DNA from: Desulfarculales bacterium UBA696
GTDB lineage: Bacteria; Desulfobacterota; Syntrophobacteria; Syntrophobacterales; Syntrophobacteraceae
Assembly (NCBI GenBank): GCA_002298995.1
Contig: DBMO01000001.1
Coordinates: 5,791 to 69,790 of the forward strand
Direction of reading: 5' to 3'
Length of the DNA stretch: 64,000 nt
In this document: positions 25,783 through 34,452 of the stretch, piece after piece
Layout of the letters: each line of letters opens with the position of its first letter
Position numbering within the stretch: position 1 is the stretch's first letter
The notes under the pieces: generated by a model
What the model was told of the DNA's origin: nothing
Databases searched by the model: none
What the model saw: only the letters and a program-made list of their open reading frames with translations
Translations under genes and position numbers: made by a program

Positions 25783-27378
25783 ATGGAAGTAAAAATCTAC
25801 GACACCACGCTCAGGGACGGGACACAGGCCGAGGACTTCGCTTTTTCCGTCGACGATAAGCTCCGCATAGCCCTAAAGCTTGACGATCTCGGCATCCACT
25901 ATATCGAGGGGGGCTGGCCCGGTTCGAACCCAAAGGACGCTTGTTTTTTCCGGGAAATCCGAAACTACCACCTGCAAAACGCACAGATTACCGCGTTCGG
26001 TGCGACTCACCACCCGTCGAAAAACGCAGCCTCGGACCCGAATATCAAAGCCCTGCTCCAGGCAGGAACGGAGATCGTGACCATCTTCGGCAAGTCCTGG
26101 ACCGTGCACGTGCACGACGCTTTGCATACGACCAAGGATCGCAATCTGGACCTCATCTCGGATAGCATTGCCTTCCTTCGCCAGCGCGAAAAGAAGATTA
26201 TCTACGATGCGGAACATTTCTTCGACGGATTCAAGGACGATCCGGAATACGCCCTGGCAACGATCGGGCGGGCGATGGAAGCCGGCGCGGAATGCGCGGT
26301 CCTGTGCGATACGAACGGCGGGAGCCTCCCGGGAATGCTCCGCGACAGCATACAGGCCGTAAAGGACAAATTCCCTGGAATACCTTTCGGGATTCACACC
26401 CATAACGACTCGGACCTCGCGGTGGCTAATTCGCTGATTGCAGTCGAGATGGGTGCCGTGCAGGTTCAGGGGACTATAAACGGGATAGGCGAGAGGTGCG
26501 GCAACGCCGACCTGTGTTCGATAATGTCCAATTTGTGCCTCAAGATGGGCGTAGGCTGCCTCTCGGATGGCAATCTAAAGAAACTGCGGCAGGTGAGCCG
26601 TTTTATCCTGGAGTTGGCAAACGTACCGCCCAATAGTTATCAGCCCTTCGTCGGCAGGAGCGCTTTCGCTCACAAGGGAGGCGTACACATAAGCGCGGTC
26701 GAGAAAAATCCCCTGACCTATGAGCACGTCGAACCGTCGAAGGTCGGCAACAGGCGGCGCATACTCGTATCGGATCTTTCCGGGCGGGCCACGATCAAGC
26801 GCAAGGCAGAGGATTTCGGCTTCAAACTCTCAAAGAGCGATCCCGTCGCCATGCAGGTCCTCGAAGAACTAAAGGAGCTTGAGCACCAGGGATTCCAGTT
26901 CGAGGCCTCCGAGGCCAGCTTCGAGCTTCTCATCAACAAGGCAATGGGGAAGAGCAAAAAATACTTCGAACTGGTGGGTTTCCGGGTAATGGACCAAAAG
27001 GTGAGCGAAGGCGAGGAGCCGGTCGCCGAGGCGACCATCCAGGTCCGGGTAGGAGGCCAGCTCGAGCATACCGCCGCCCACGGCAGGGGGCCGGTAAACG
27101 CCCTGGATAATGCGCTTCGAAAATCTCTCGAAAAATTCTATCCCGAACTCAAGGGAATGGAACTGAGCGATTACAAGGTCCGGGTCTTGCCCGGCATCGC
27201 CGGAACAGGCGCCAAGGTGCGGGTGCTGATCGAGTCCCACGACGAGACGGACCGTTGGGGAACGGTTGGCGTTTCCCACGACATCATCGAGGCAAGCTGG
27301 CAGGCACTCGTGGACAGTATCAACTATAAGATGTACAAGACGGAGAAAAAAAACGAGAGCGACGCTAAGAAGAAGTAG
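25783..27378 (+). CDS. cimA: (R)-citramalate synthase
   Basis: Condenses acetyl-CoA and pyruvate to citramalate, the threonine-independent route to 2-oxobutyrate and isoleucine. The HMGL-like barrel begins at VKIYDTTLRDGTQ (residues 3-15) and includes FGIHTHNDSDLAVAN (metal and active-site His). The C-terminal LeuA-type allosteric domain covers the last 130 residues (PELKGMELSDYKVRVL). I start at ATG 25783 (531 residues), with GGAGG about 9 bases before; a TTG-led extension of 17 codons lacks support. Homocitrate synthase or 2-isopropylmalate synthase are the alternatives, but length and the N-terminus are CimA type. Pyruvate for this enzyme could come from the POR operon. Confidence 0.92.
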   Translation: MEVKIYDTTLRDGTQAEDFAFSVDDKLRIALKLDDLGIHYIEGGWPGSNPKDACFFREIRNYHLQNAQITAFGATHHPSKNAASDPNIKALLQAGTEIVTIFGKSWTVHVHDALHTTKDRNLDLISDSIAFLRQREKKIIYDAEHFFDGFKDDPEYALATIGRAMEAGAECAVLCDTNGGSLPGMLRDSIQAVKDKFPGIPFGIHTHNDSDLAVANSLIAVEMGAVQVQGTINGIGERCGNADLCSIMSNLCLKMGVGCLSDGNLKKLRQVSRFILELANVPPNSYQPFVGRSAFAHKGGVHISAVEKNPLTYEHVEPSKVGNRRRILVSDLSGRATIKRKAEDFGFKLSKSDPVAMQVLEELKELEHQGFQFEASEASFELLINKAMGKSKKYFELVGFRVMDQKVSEGEEPVAEATIQVRVGGQLEHTAAHGRGPVNALDNALRKSLEKFYPELKGMELSDYKVRVLPGIAGTGAKVRVLIESHDETDRWGTVGVSHDIIEASWQALVDSINYKMYKTEKKNESDAKKK

Positions 27379-27425
27379 TGCCCTCCTCTGGTTAGTCAAT
27401 CTTTGCGGAACGGCAGATCACGTGG

Positions 27426-27501
27426 GGTGGGCACAGGTTTTATCTTGCCCACCTTCTGTTCCGAATAGCAAATGGCGAGCACTATAAAACCTGTGCCCAC
27501 C
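27426..27501. repeat. 18-bp perfect inverted repeat after cimA
   Basis: GGTGGGCACAGGTTTTAT (27426-27443) and ATAAAACCTGTGCCCACC (27484-27501) match perfectly across a 40-base centre, between convergent cimA and the aldolase gene. A decayed relative (GGTGGGCAC..GTGCTCACC) occurs after ftsY near 29661-29687. It may serve as a two-way terminator but has no T-run and looks like a dispersed element. Confidence 0.75.
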
Positions 27502-27540
27502 GTACTTATTTAACGTAACTAAAACCCTCAACCCGTCCGG

Positions 27541-28191
27541 CTAACCCAGCCCAAAAGCCTCCTCCAGTTTCCCAATCTCGCTTTCGGCCATTGACGCAGG
27601 CGATTTGCGGCCTTCCAGCATTGCGGCATGGTAGAGAATATTTGCCGCGTGTTCGAGTTCTTCCATCCTTGCAAGGGCCTCGCCAACCGTTTTCCCGAAG
27701 GTGATCGCTCCGTGCCGTTGGAGCAGTATGGCCCGGTGCCCCTCCAGGTAGGGGTCAATCGAGCGGGCGAGCGCATCGGTCGAAGGGGTCGCGTAGGTTG
27801 CCGTGGGCACGCGGCCGAGCATCACCCAGGCTTCTGGAAGCACTTTCGAGTTAAATTTGAACCCGGCCAGGGTAAGAGCAGTCGCGACCGGCGGATGGGC
27901 GTGCACGACCGCCCCGATGTCGGGCCTTTTCCGATAGGCATGGAGATGCATCCCCATTTCGCTCGAAGGCCTCCCAATGCCCTTCAATATCTTACCCTCA
28001 AAGCTGGCCGTGATCAGGTCATCCAGCCCGATGTCGGCCTTCGAAACCCCTCCGGGGGTAATTAGGATGCGGTCCTCACCGGCGCGGCAACTGACGTTTC
28101 CACCCATTGCCGATATCAGGTTCTTCCGGTCCAGTTTCCTGCAGGCTGCAACAATCTCGGACCTCGAAATACTCTCTTGACTATCCGTCAT
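27541..28191 (-). CDS. Class II aldolase/adducin family protein
   Basis: Zn-dependent aldolase fold of the L-fuculose-1-phosphate/ribulose-phosphate epimerase group. Metal ligands are in HAHPPVATAL (near residue 94-103) and the later QRHGAITFG. The SSEMGMHLH segment supplies further active-site residues. The start at ATG 28191 (216 residues) has GGAG 5 bases upstream. The substrate cannot be named from sequence; candidates include 5-deoxy sugar phosphates and the methylthioribulose-phosphate dehydratase group. The latter is worth noting because two MtaD-type amidohydrolases lie 3-5 kb away, although they are not in the same operon. Confidence 0.85.
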   Translation of the reverse strand: MTDSQESISRSEIVAACRKLDRKNLISAMGGNVSCRAGEDRILITPGGVSKADIGLDDLITASFEGKILKGIGRPSSEMGMHLHAYRKRPDIGAVVHAHPPVATALTLAGFKFNSKVLPEAWVMLGRVPTATYATPSTDALARSIDPYLEGHRAILLQRHGAITFGKTVGEALARMEELEHAANILYHAAMLEGRKSPASMAESEIGKLEEAFGLG

Positions 28192-28364
28192 TCTAACTCC
28201 AATATTCCGCGTGCCCGGGGCGCAAGGGCGCCGGATGCCCGGAAGCGGCTCTGAAGGATTGGTGGAATTGTCAAAACCCCGGATTTGAGTTACCTGGAAT
28301 CTATTCTTTAGAGCTGTTTTCGAAACAATTGCGAAACTAAACGTACCCAGGAGCAAAGAATACC

Positions 28365-29558
28365 ATGTTGCGATGGTTCAGACGAAAGAACAAAAAGGAA
28401 ACTGAAGAGGGACAGGAAAGGCAAGTCGGGGCCGAAGAGGAGCGCGAGGAGGATTCCTTTGCGGATTCCGAAGCTGCTGCTGAAGAAGAAATCGTGGCCG
28501 AATCCCGGGATGTTGAAGCGGAACTTCCCGAGAACGCCGAAGAGGCGGAGGTGCTCGAACCTGAGGAAGCCGCGGAAGAATATATCGAGCCTTCGGTCGA
28601 TGATTTCACAAACGGCGCTGAAGAGCTTGCCGAACAGAGGGCGCCCGGGACAAGATTTTTCAGCCGCCTTCGGGAACGCCTCCAGAAAACCCGTGAAAAG
28701 TTCGTCGACCGCATAGACCGGCTCGTTCTGGGAAAAAAGGAAATCGATGAGGACCTGCTGGACGAGCTGGAGGAAATTCTGATCACGTCCGATCTGGGCG
28801 TAAAGACAACCGAGATGCTTCTTCGGGAAGTAGCGGACAAGGTCAAGCGCAAGGAACTTAGCGACCCGTCGAAGCTCAGGGAACAAATCCGCGAAGAGAT
28901 CCTTTCGGTTTTGTCGGTTGATGCCCCGCCCCTGGACTACCGAGCCGACCGTCCGTTAGTGGTCATGGTCGTGGGAGTGAACGGTGTGGGCAAGACGACA
29001 ACTATCGGAAAGCTGGCTGCCCGGTTGAAGCGCGAGAACCTGCACCCGACACTCGTTGCGGGCGACACCTTCCGGGCGGCTGCAATCGAGCAGCTAACGA
29101 TCTGGGGGGAGCGAGTCGGGGCCCCCGTAATAAAACAGAAGAGCGGCTCGGACCCCTCCGCCGTGGTCTATGACGCCATGGACGCTGGTCTCGCGCGGGA
29201 TGTGGATGTAATGTTGATCGACACAGCCGGGCGAATGCACACCAAGGTGAATCTGATGGAGGAGCTGAAGAAAATCCAGAGGGTGATAACGAAGAAGATG
29301 CCCGCTGCGCCGCATGAGGTCTTTTTGGTGCTTGACGCATCGACCGGACAGAATGCCCTCTCCCAGGCTCGCTTGTTCAAGGAGGGAATAGGATTAACAG
29401 GACTGATATTGACAAAGCTCGATGGTACGGCCAAAGGCGGCATAGTCGCCGCCATCTGCGACGAACTCAAGGTCCCGGTGCGCTACATAGGGATAGGCGA
29501 AGGGATAGACGACCTGCGGCCCTTTGACCCTGAAGAATTTACAAAGGCCCTCTTCTAA
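28365..29558 (+). CDS. ftsY: Signal recognition particle receptor FtsY
   Basis: SRP-receptor GTPase that docks ribosome-nascent chain complexes at SecYEG. The first 95 residues are strongly acidic (Glu-rich A domain), then the N domain (FFSRLRERLQKTREKF) and the G domain with G1 GVNGVGKTTTIGKLA, DTFRAAAIEQL, G3 DTAGRMHTK and TKLDGTAKGG. The ending FDPEEFTKALF is canonical. Length 397 is normal for the acidic-domain type. An AGGAG lies 11 bases before the ATG. It is divergent from the aldolase gene. Confidence 0.97.
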   Translation: MLRWFRRKNKKETEEGQERQVGAEEEREEDSFADSEAAAEEEIVAESRDVEAELPENAEEAEVLEPEEAAEEYIEPSVDDFTNGAEELAEQRAPGTRFFSRLRERLQKTREKFVDRIDRLVLGKKEIDEDLLDELEEILITSDLGVKTTEMLLREVADKVKRKELSDPSKLREQIREEILSVLSVDAPPLDYRADRPLVVMVVGVNGVGKTTTIGKLAARLKRENLHPTLVAGDTFRAAAIEQLTIWGERVGAPVIKQKSGSDPSAVVYDAMDAGLARDVDVMLIDTAGRMHTKVNLMEELKKIQRVITKKMPAAPHEVFLVLDASTGQNALSQARLFKEGIGLTGLILTKLDGTAKGGIVAAICDELKVPVRYIGIGEGIDDLRPFDPEEFTKALF

Positions 29559-29613
29559 GATCTTGCAGGTTGTGTCGAGCGTTGATGTAATCCAGCGGGC
29601 GGAATTGCAAAAA

Positions 29614-29650
29614 GCGAAACCCAACAATCGACGCGAGTGTTGGGTTTCGC
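29614..29650. terminator. Hairpin between ftsY and the ankyrin gene
   Basis: GCGAAACCCAACA (29614-29626) and TGTTGGGTTTCGC (29638-29650) form a perfect 13-bp stem with an 11-base loop. Five A precede it, so the minus-strand copy is followed by T residues and could end the ankyrin gene's message as well as ftsY's. GCGAAACCCAAC also occurs near 19143-19154 after transketolase, so it is a dispersed palindrome. Confidence 0.65.
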
Positions 29651-29720
29651 CTTCGAAAAAACGGTGGGCACATAGAATCCGTGCTCACCCCGCGCTCTCA
29701 AAACCACAGCCCTGGAAGAT

Positions 29721-30602
29721 CTAATTGACCCGCGGGGCCTTTCTGTACGCTTCCACCGAATTTTTGCGAGCCATCGCATTCTTCAGCATCGTGTATATTT
29801 CGCCATAATCGAGAGCCGACGCATATACGATTGGCTTCAGGTTGTGTATGTCTTTCACGTGCACGTTGGCGTGGGCTGCGATCAGCAGTCTGACTACGTC
29901 TATACGGTTATGTATAGCGGCAACCGTAAGGGCGGTCCTTCCGAACTGGTCCTTAATTTCGGTTTTGGCACCTTGGGCGAGCAGCAATGCCACTATCTGG
30001 GGATATCCATTCTTTGCCGCGTAAATCAAGGCGGTCTGCCCTTCGTCGTCCTGATGGTTCAGCGGGACATCCTTCGACAAAAGGAAGCGGACAACGTCTG
30101 TCTTTCCAGTACTTGCCGCGGACATAAGGGCATTAACGCCCTTCTTTTTGAGCGTGGGGACTTGGACAGTGCTGCGAAGGCTCGGATCTGCCCCTCGTGA
30201 TACCAAAAGTTCCACTATTTCCTCATGGCCCGCCCATGACGCCTGCATGAGGGCAGTAGTGCCAAAAATGTCTGCAATATCAACCTCGGCCCCCTTTGAC
30301 AGGAGCAGATTTACTATTTCCACATTTCCGCGAACAGCTGCGTGAATGAGCGGGGTCATTCCCTCGCGGTCAGCGAAATTGACGCTCACACCCTCGGAAA
30401 GGAGCTTCTTCATCCTCGCAATGTCCTCGGTATCCACTGCTTCGATAAATTCCATTCTTTTTTGCTCGGCGAGGACGGCTTCAGCCTTGACCTCCTCCTG
30501 TGTCTTCTTGCCGGAAGTAGCCGCTTTTTGCTGAGCCGCGGCCGCGGCCGCAAAAAACATGAGGCAAATCAGGGAAATCCAGATTAGGTGCTTGCCCTTC
30601 AT
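29721..30602 (-). CDS. Exported ankyrin-repeat protein
   Basis: A 293-residue protein with an N-terminal signal peptide (HLIWISLICLMFFAAAAAA, then QQ) and about six ankyrin repeats, each with the G-x-TPL/AL-x-xA-x-x-G pattern (REGMTPLIHAAVRGNVEIV, GTTALMQASWAGHEEIV, GVNALMSAASTGKTDVV, GQTALIYAAKNGYPQIV, GRTALTVAAIHNRIDVV). Ankyrin repeats bind other proteins; the partner is unknown. I place the start at ATG 30602, with GGAGG 6 bases upstream. It is probably periplasmic. It is not obviously part of a larger operon. Confidence 0.85.
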   Translation of the reverse strand: MKGKHLIWISLICLMFFAAAAAAQQKAATSGKKTQEEVKAEAVLAEQKRMEFIEAVDTEDIARMKKLLSEGVSVNFADREGMTPLIHAAVRGNVEIVNLLLSKGAEVDIADIFGTTALMQASWAGHEEIVELLVSRGADPSLRSTVQVPTLKKKGVNALMSAASTGKTDVVRFLLSKDVPLNHQDDEGQTALIYAAKNGYPQIVALLLAQGAKTEIKDQFGRTALTVAAIHNRIDVVRLLIAAHANVHVKDIHNLKPIVYASALDYGEIYTMLKNAMARKNSVEAYRKAPRVN

Positions 30603-30871
30603 TTCTTTCCTCCCCACTCTTGAAAAACAGAATCTCTAGCCAACCCGGACAGGCGGGAACCCCTATTATCCAAAAGCCGATACGCGAAATTACAATCTGC
30701 CGAGCAAAAATCATTCCCGCCGCGACAGATAAAGTATAATCCTATTCGGCAGCCACACGGTTGATATTTAATCCCATTTTACGCGGCCATTTACAAGAAA
30801 ATTCAAGGGAAACCCCGGATTTCAGGACTAAGACGATTCAAAATACATTAGGCGGAACTCGATTTCGTAAT

Positions 30872-32254
30872 TCAGCTCCGACTTCCCGCGCCGAGTTTTC
30901 GCGATATTCTCTTCCCTAGCCGATTAGCTTCGTCAAGCACATCGGCTTCGTTTATCGCTACGACCTTACCCCGATCCACAACAAGAGCGCCGTCGATCCA
31001 GACAAAAGCCACCTCACTTCCGTTTGCCGAATAGACCACCTGGGAAACCGGGTCGTAGATCGGAACAAGATGCGGTCGGCGGCAGTCGACGGCAATTATA
31101 TCGGCCTTCTTCCCCGGTTCTATGCTTCCGATCTCTTTTTCGAGGCCGATGGCCGCGGCGGCTTCGATGGTTGCCATCCTGAGCGCCTGGGTGGCGGGGC
31201 AGGCAAGCGGGTCGCCTTCGATGACCTTGTGGAGCTTGGCGGCGGTATCCATTTCCGAAAAGAGGTTGAGATCGTTGTTGCTGGCGGCGCTGTCGGTCCC
31301 AAGCCCTACTGTTACACCGGCGGAGACCAGGGCCCCAACAGGTGCGGTACCCGATCCGAGCTTCATGCTGCTCTGGGGACAGTGGGAGATGGATGACCCG
31401 GATTTTGCGAGTGTGGCAATTTCATCTCTTGAGAGCCAAATCCCGTGAGCGCAAAGGGTCATCTCATCGAGTACTCCGAGGCTGTCCAGGTGGGCAGCCG
31501 GCCTCCTCCCGTAGCGCCCCATAATCTCATCGACTTCCCAGGCCGATTCGGAAAGATGTGTCTGGAATAAAATCCCGGCCTGCCGGCACATTTCTTTGGC
31601 CCACTTCATCGTCTCGGGCGAACAGGTATAGGGCGCATGACAGAAAAGAGAAGGCCGCACGCGGCCGTCAATACCGCCAAACGATTCGAGAAATTCTTCC
31701 GCCCGAGCCCTGGATGCGCCGGGGCTGGCATGATCGGGGGTCGGAAAATCGAGTATCCCCTGGCCCAGGACCGCCCGCATCCCGGATTCGAACGCGGCGC
31801 GCGCCGCGGATTCCTCGAAAAAATAGCCGTCGCAAAACGTGGTTGTCCCGCTTTTTAGCATTTCCAGCGCTGAGAGCAGTGTCCCGAGATATACGGTATG
31901 GGAGTCTATGAAGGCCCCTTCCGCGGGAAAGATGGCTTCCTCGAGCCACTTCTTGAGCGGCAGGTCGTCGGCAAGGCCGCGAAAAATGCTCATCGCGGCG
32001 TGGGTGTGGGTGTTTATGAGGCCCGGCATTAGAAGATGGCCGGAAAGATCCAGTTCTTCGCGGCAAATGAAATTTTTCCTAATATCTTCCGTGCTCCCTA
32101 CCGAAAGGATGTTCTCCCCGAGGACCGCCACGGCCCCGCCCTGCAGTCGGTCCATGCCCGGTGAGCAGGTAAGCACCCAGTCCGCGTTGAAAAGGAGCAG
32201 GTCGGCTTCTCCGGCAGGCTCATTTTCCGTTCTGTTTTGCGAATTCCCGGGCAT
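30872..32254 (-). CDS. Amidohydrolase, MtaD/chlorohydrolase type (downstream paralog)
   Basis: Metal-dependent deaminase of the cytosine deaminase/atrazine chlorohydrolase group, 460 residues. HTHAAM and FRGLADDLPLKKWLEE give the first metal site; HLSES and the GTDSAASNNDLNLFSEMDTAAKLHK segment complete the active site. 5'-methylthioadenosine or S-adenosylhomocysteine deaminase is the best guess. Its start lies inside the end of the upstream paralog (35-base overlap), implying coupled translation. The two proteins are clearly similar along their whole length but diverged in the SGMR/QGILD and C-terminal regions. Confidence 0.88.
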   Translation of the reverse strand: MPGNSQNRTENEPAGEADLLLFNADWVLTCSPGMDRLQGGAVAVLGENILSVGSTEDIRKNFICREELDLSGHLLMPGLINTHTHAAMSIFRGLADDLPLKKWLEEAIFPAEGAFIDSHTVYLGTLLSALEMLKSGTTTFCDGYFFEESAARAAFESGMRAVLGQGILDFPTPDHASPGASRARAEEFLESFGGIDGRVRPSLFCHAPYTCSPETMKWAKEMCRQAGILFQTHLSESAWEVDEIMGRYGRRPAAHLDSLGVLDEMTLCAHGIWLSRDEIATLAKSGSSISHCPQSSMKLGSGTAPVGALVSAGVTVGLGTDSAASNNDLNLFSEMDTAAKLHKVIEGDPLACPATQALRMATIEAAAAIGLEKEIGSIEPGKKADIIAVDCRRPHLVPIYDPVSQVVYSANGSEVAFVWIDGALVVDRGKVVAINEADVLDEANRLGKRISRKLGAGSRS

Positions 32255-33566
32255 GAGCGAAAATCTCTCCGAGATCGAGCGTGAGCAGTTTCCGGTCTTC
32301 CATGACGATCCTTCCGCCGATTAAGCTGGTGCGCACGTCCGCTGCTCCGGCAGCGTAGACAAGATGACTTATTGGGTTGTACATCGGCGTCAGGTGCGGC
32401 TTGGCAAAATCAACGATTATGATGTCCGCAAGCATGCCCGGGGCTATCCGGCCAAGGCGTCCCTCCCACCCGAGGGCGGCCGCGCCGTTCACGGTTGCCA
32501 TTTGCAGGACGGTTTCGGCAGGCAGTACAGTCGGATCGAGTGTTGCCGCCTTGTGGAGCTTTGCGCAGGTATCCATCTCTCCAAACATGTCCAGGTTGTT
32601 GTTGCTGGCGCATCCGTCAGTTCCGAGCGCAACCGTTATCCCTGAATCCAGCAATCTGGGCACGGGCGCGATTCCGGAGGCGAGCTTCATATTGCTTTCG
32701 GGATTGTGGACAACCTTTACGTCGTTTGCGGCAAGAAGCGAGATATCGTTTTCATCGAGCGCGACGCAATGATCGGCAATGAGTCCCGGCCCTAGTATCC
32801 CGAGATTTGCCAGGTGCGGCACAGGGCGACTGCCGTAGCGCTCGACTATCTGCCGGACCTCGGCTTCGGTCTCCGAGAGGTGAATAATGAGCGGCGCCTG
32901 GTTTCGGCGGGCGATCTCACAGCACTGCTGCAAAAGCTTTGGCGAGCAGGTATAGAGCGCGTGCGGTTCGACGGCAATCCTTACGAGCGGATCTCCCCGC
33001 CACTTTTCTATCAGCAACTCGGTGTGCTTCAAGCCATTTTCAATCGGACCATAAGAGGGCGAAGGAAAATCATAGAGGACTTCCCCCACCAGGGCCCGCA
33101 TCCCTGCGTCCTTCGCAGCTTCGGCCACCTTGTGCTCGAACAGGTACATATCGCAAAAAGTCGTTGTGCCGGAGAGGATCATCTCTGCGCATGCGAGCAT
33201 GGTTCCCCAGTATACCCATTCTTCGGTAAGCCTTGCTTCAGCGGGAAAGATATGCTCGTTTAGCCAGTCCATCAGGGGGAGATCGTCGGCGAGGCCCCTG
33301 AAAAGCGTCATCGCGGCATGGGTATGAGAGTTGATGAGCCCCGGCAAAACAACGCAGCCCGAAGCATCGATTACCTTGGGCGCGCAGTAACTCGTCATTA
33401 TCTTATTTGTCGGACCGACCGCATCGATTTTTCCATCCAGAACCGCGATCGCTCCGGAATCTATTCGCTGCTCCAACTCGGCATCGAGGGTCAGAACGAC
33501 CCCGTTCAGGATAAGAATATCCGCTTTCTTTTTGACAGCCTGTTCCGGACCCGGCACTTTTTGCAT
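32220..33566 (-). CDS. mtaD: S-adenosylhomocysteine/5-methylthioadenosine deaminase-like amidohydrolase
   Basis: A 448-residue amidohydrolase with HTHAAM, FRGLADDLPLMDWLNEHIFP, HLSETEAEV, DHCVALDENDI and ALGTDGCASNNNLDMFGEMD, the usual MtaD motifs. This enzyme deaminates SAH, MTA or adenosine to the inosine compound and replaces SAH hydrolase or MTA phosphorylase in several anaerobes. It is the first gene of a tandem pair with 30872-32254. The start at ATG 33566 has no strong Shine-Dalgarno; a later residue cannot be excluded. The pair diverges from the MBL-fold gene at 33698. Confidence 0.88.
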   Translation of the reverse strand: MQKVPGPEQAVKKKADILILNGVVLTLDAELEQRIDSGAIAVLDGKIDAVGPTNKIMTSYCAPKVIDASGCVVLPGLINSHTHAAMTLFRGLADDLPLMDWLNEHIFPAEARLTEEWVYWGTMLACAEMILSGTTTFCDMYLFEHKVAEAAKDAGMRALVGEVLYDFPSPSYGPIENGLKHTELLIEKWRGDPLVRIAVEPHALYTCSPKLLQQCCEIARRNQAPLIIHLSETEAEVRQIVERYGSRPVPHLANLGILGPGLIADHCVALDENDISLLAANDVKVVHNPESNMKLASGIAPVPRLLDSGITVALGTDGCASNNNLDMFGEMDTCAKLHKAATLDPTVLPAETVLQMATVNGAAALGWEGRLGRIAPGMLADIIIVDFAKPHLTPMYNPISHLVYAAGAADVRTSLIGGRIVMEDRKLLTLDLGEIFAHAREFAKQNGK

Positions 33567-33697
33567 CCTCTTCGGCGATAAGTTCTGGCTCTTTTAACAA
33601 CGGTCCTGCATATTATTTTATTTTCCGGGAACAGCAATACCAAAATGGGTTCACCTGGCCATACAACATCTACGTAATACTCACCGGAAGGATTTAT

Positions 33698-34357
33698 ATG
33701 AAAGTATATGACGGCCTGCACGCCTTTATCTGGAATTCGATGTCCGCAAACAACTGCAACACCTATCTTATCGACAGCCCGGCAAGGGTGTTGATCGATC
33801 CTGGACATGCCCATCTTTTCGAGCACGTGGCGTCCGAACTCCGCGAATTGGGGCTTCAACTCTCCGATATCGACCTGGTAGTGGCAACTCACGCGCACCC
33901 GGACCATTTCGAGGCGGCCAGGCTCTTCAAGGACACACCCGCCAGATTCGCCATGAGCGCCGAGGACTGGCATACGATCGAGGAGGCTGCAAGGTACATG
34001 GGTGCGGCTTTTGATGTGGAAGCATACAGGCCGGATTTTTTCCTCGGCAGCGGAAATCTTGCGATAAAAGGCGTTGAGCTTGAAGTAATCCACGCGCCGG
34101 GGCATTCATGTGGATCGATCGCATTGTATCAGCAAGACAAAAAAGCCCTTTTTACGGGCGATGTAATCTTCCAGGACGGCCTGGGAAGAACCGATCTCCC
34201 CGGCGGCAACGGCGCGCAGCTAAAAGAGAGCATAAAGATGCTCTCGGCACTCGAAGCCGAGTATCTCCTGCCCGGCCACGGAGAAATCGTCTCGGGAAGC
34301 GCCGCCGTTAAAGCAAACTTCCGGAGAGTGGAGGAATTTTGGTTCGGATACATTTAG
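33698..34357 (+). CDS. MBL-fold metallo-hydrolase
   Basis: Metallo-beta-lactamase-fold hydrolase, 219 residues. The metal motif is THAHPDHFEAA near residue 66-76; later ligands are HAPGHSCGS, FTGDVIFQ (Asp) and LLPGHGEIV (His), so the binuclear site is complete. AAGGA lies 6 bases before the ATG. The closest known activities are glyoxalase II or general thioester hydrolysis, which cannot be told apart here. It is unlikely to be a resistance enzyme. It diverges from the mtaD pair. Confidence 0.9.
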   Translation: MKVYDGLHAFIWNSMSANNCNTYLIDSPARVLIDPGHAHLFEHVASELRELGLQLSDIDLVVATHAHPDHFEAARLFKDTPARFAMSAEDWHTIEEAARYMGAAFDVEAYRPDFFLGSGNLAIKGVELEVIHAPGHSCGSIALYQQDKKALFTGDVIFQDGLGRTDLPGGNGAQLKESIKMLSALEAEYLLPGHGEIVSGSAAVKANFRRVEEFWFGYI

Positions 34358-34452
34358 AACGGATTGAGGGATTTAGGAATTTCACGGATTTTGGGAATTA
34401 AAGGAATTCAGGTACTTTATTGAGTTGATCGTTTTGTAAGCGAGACGAACCG

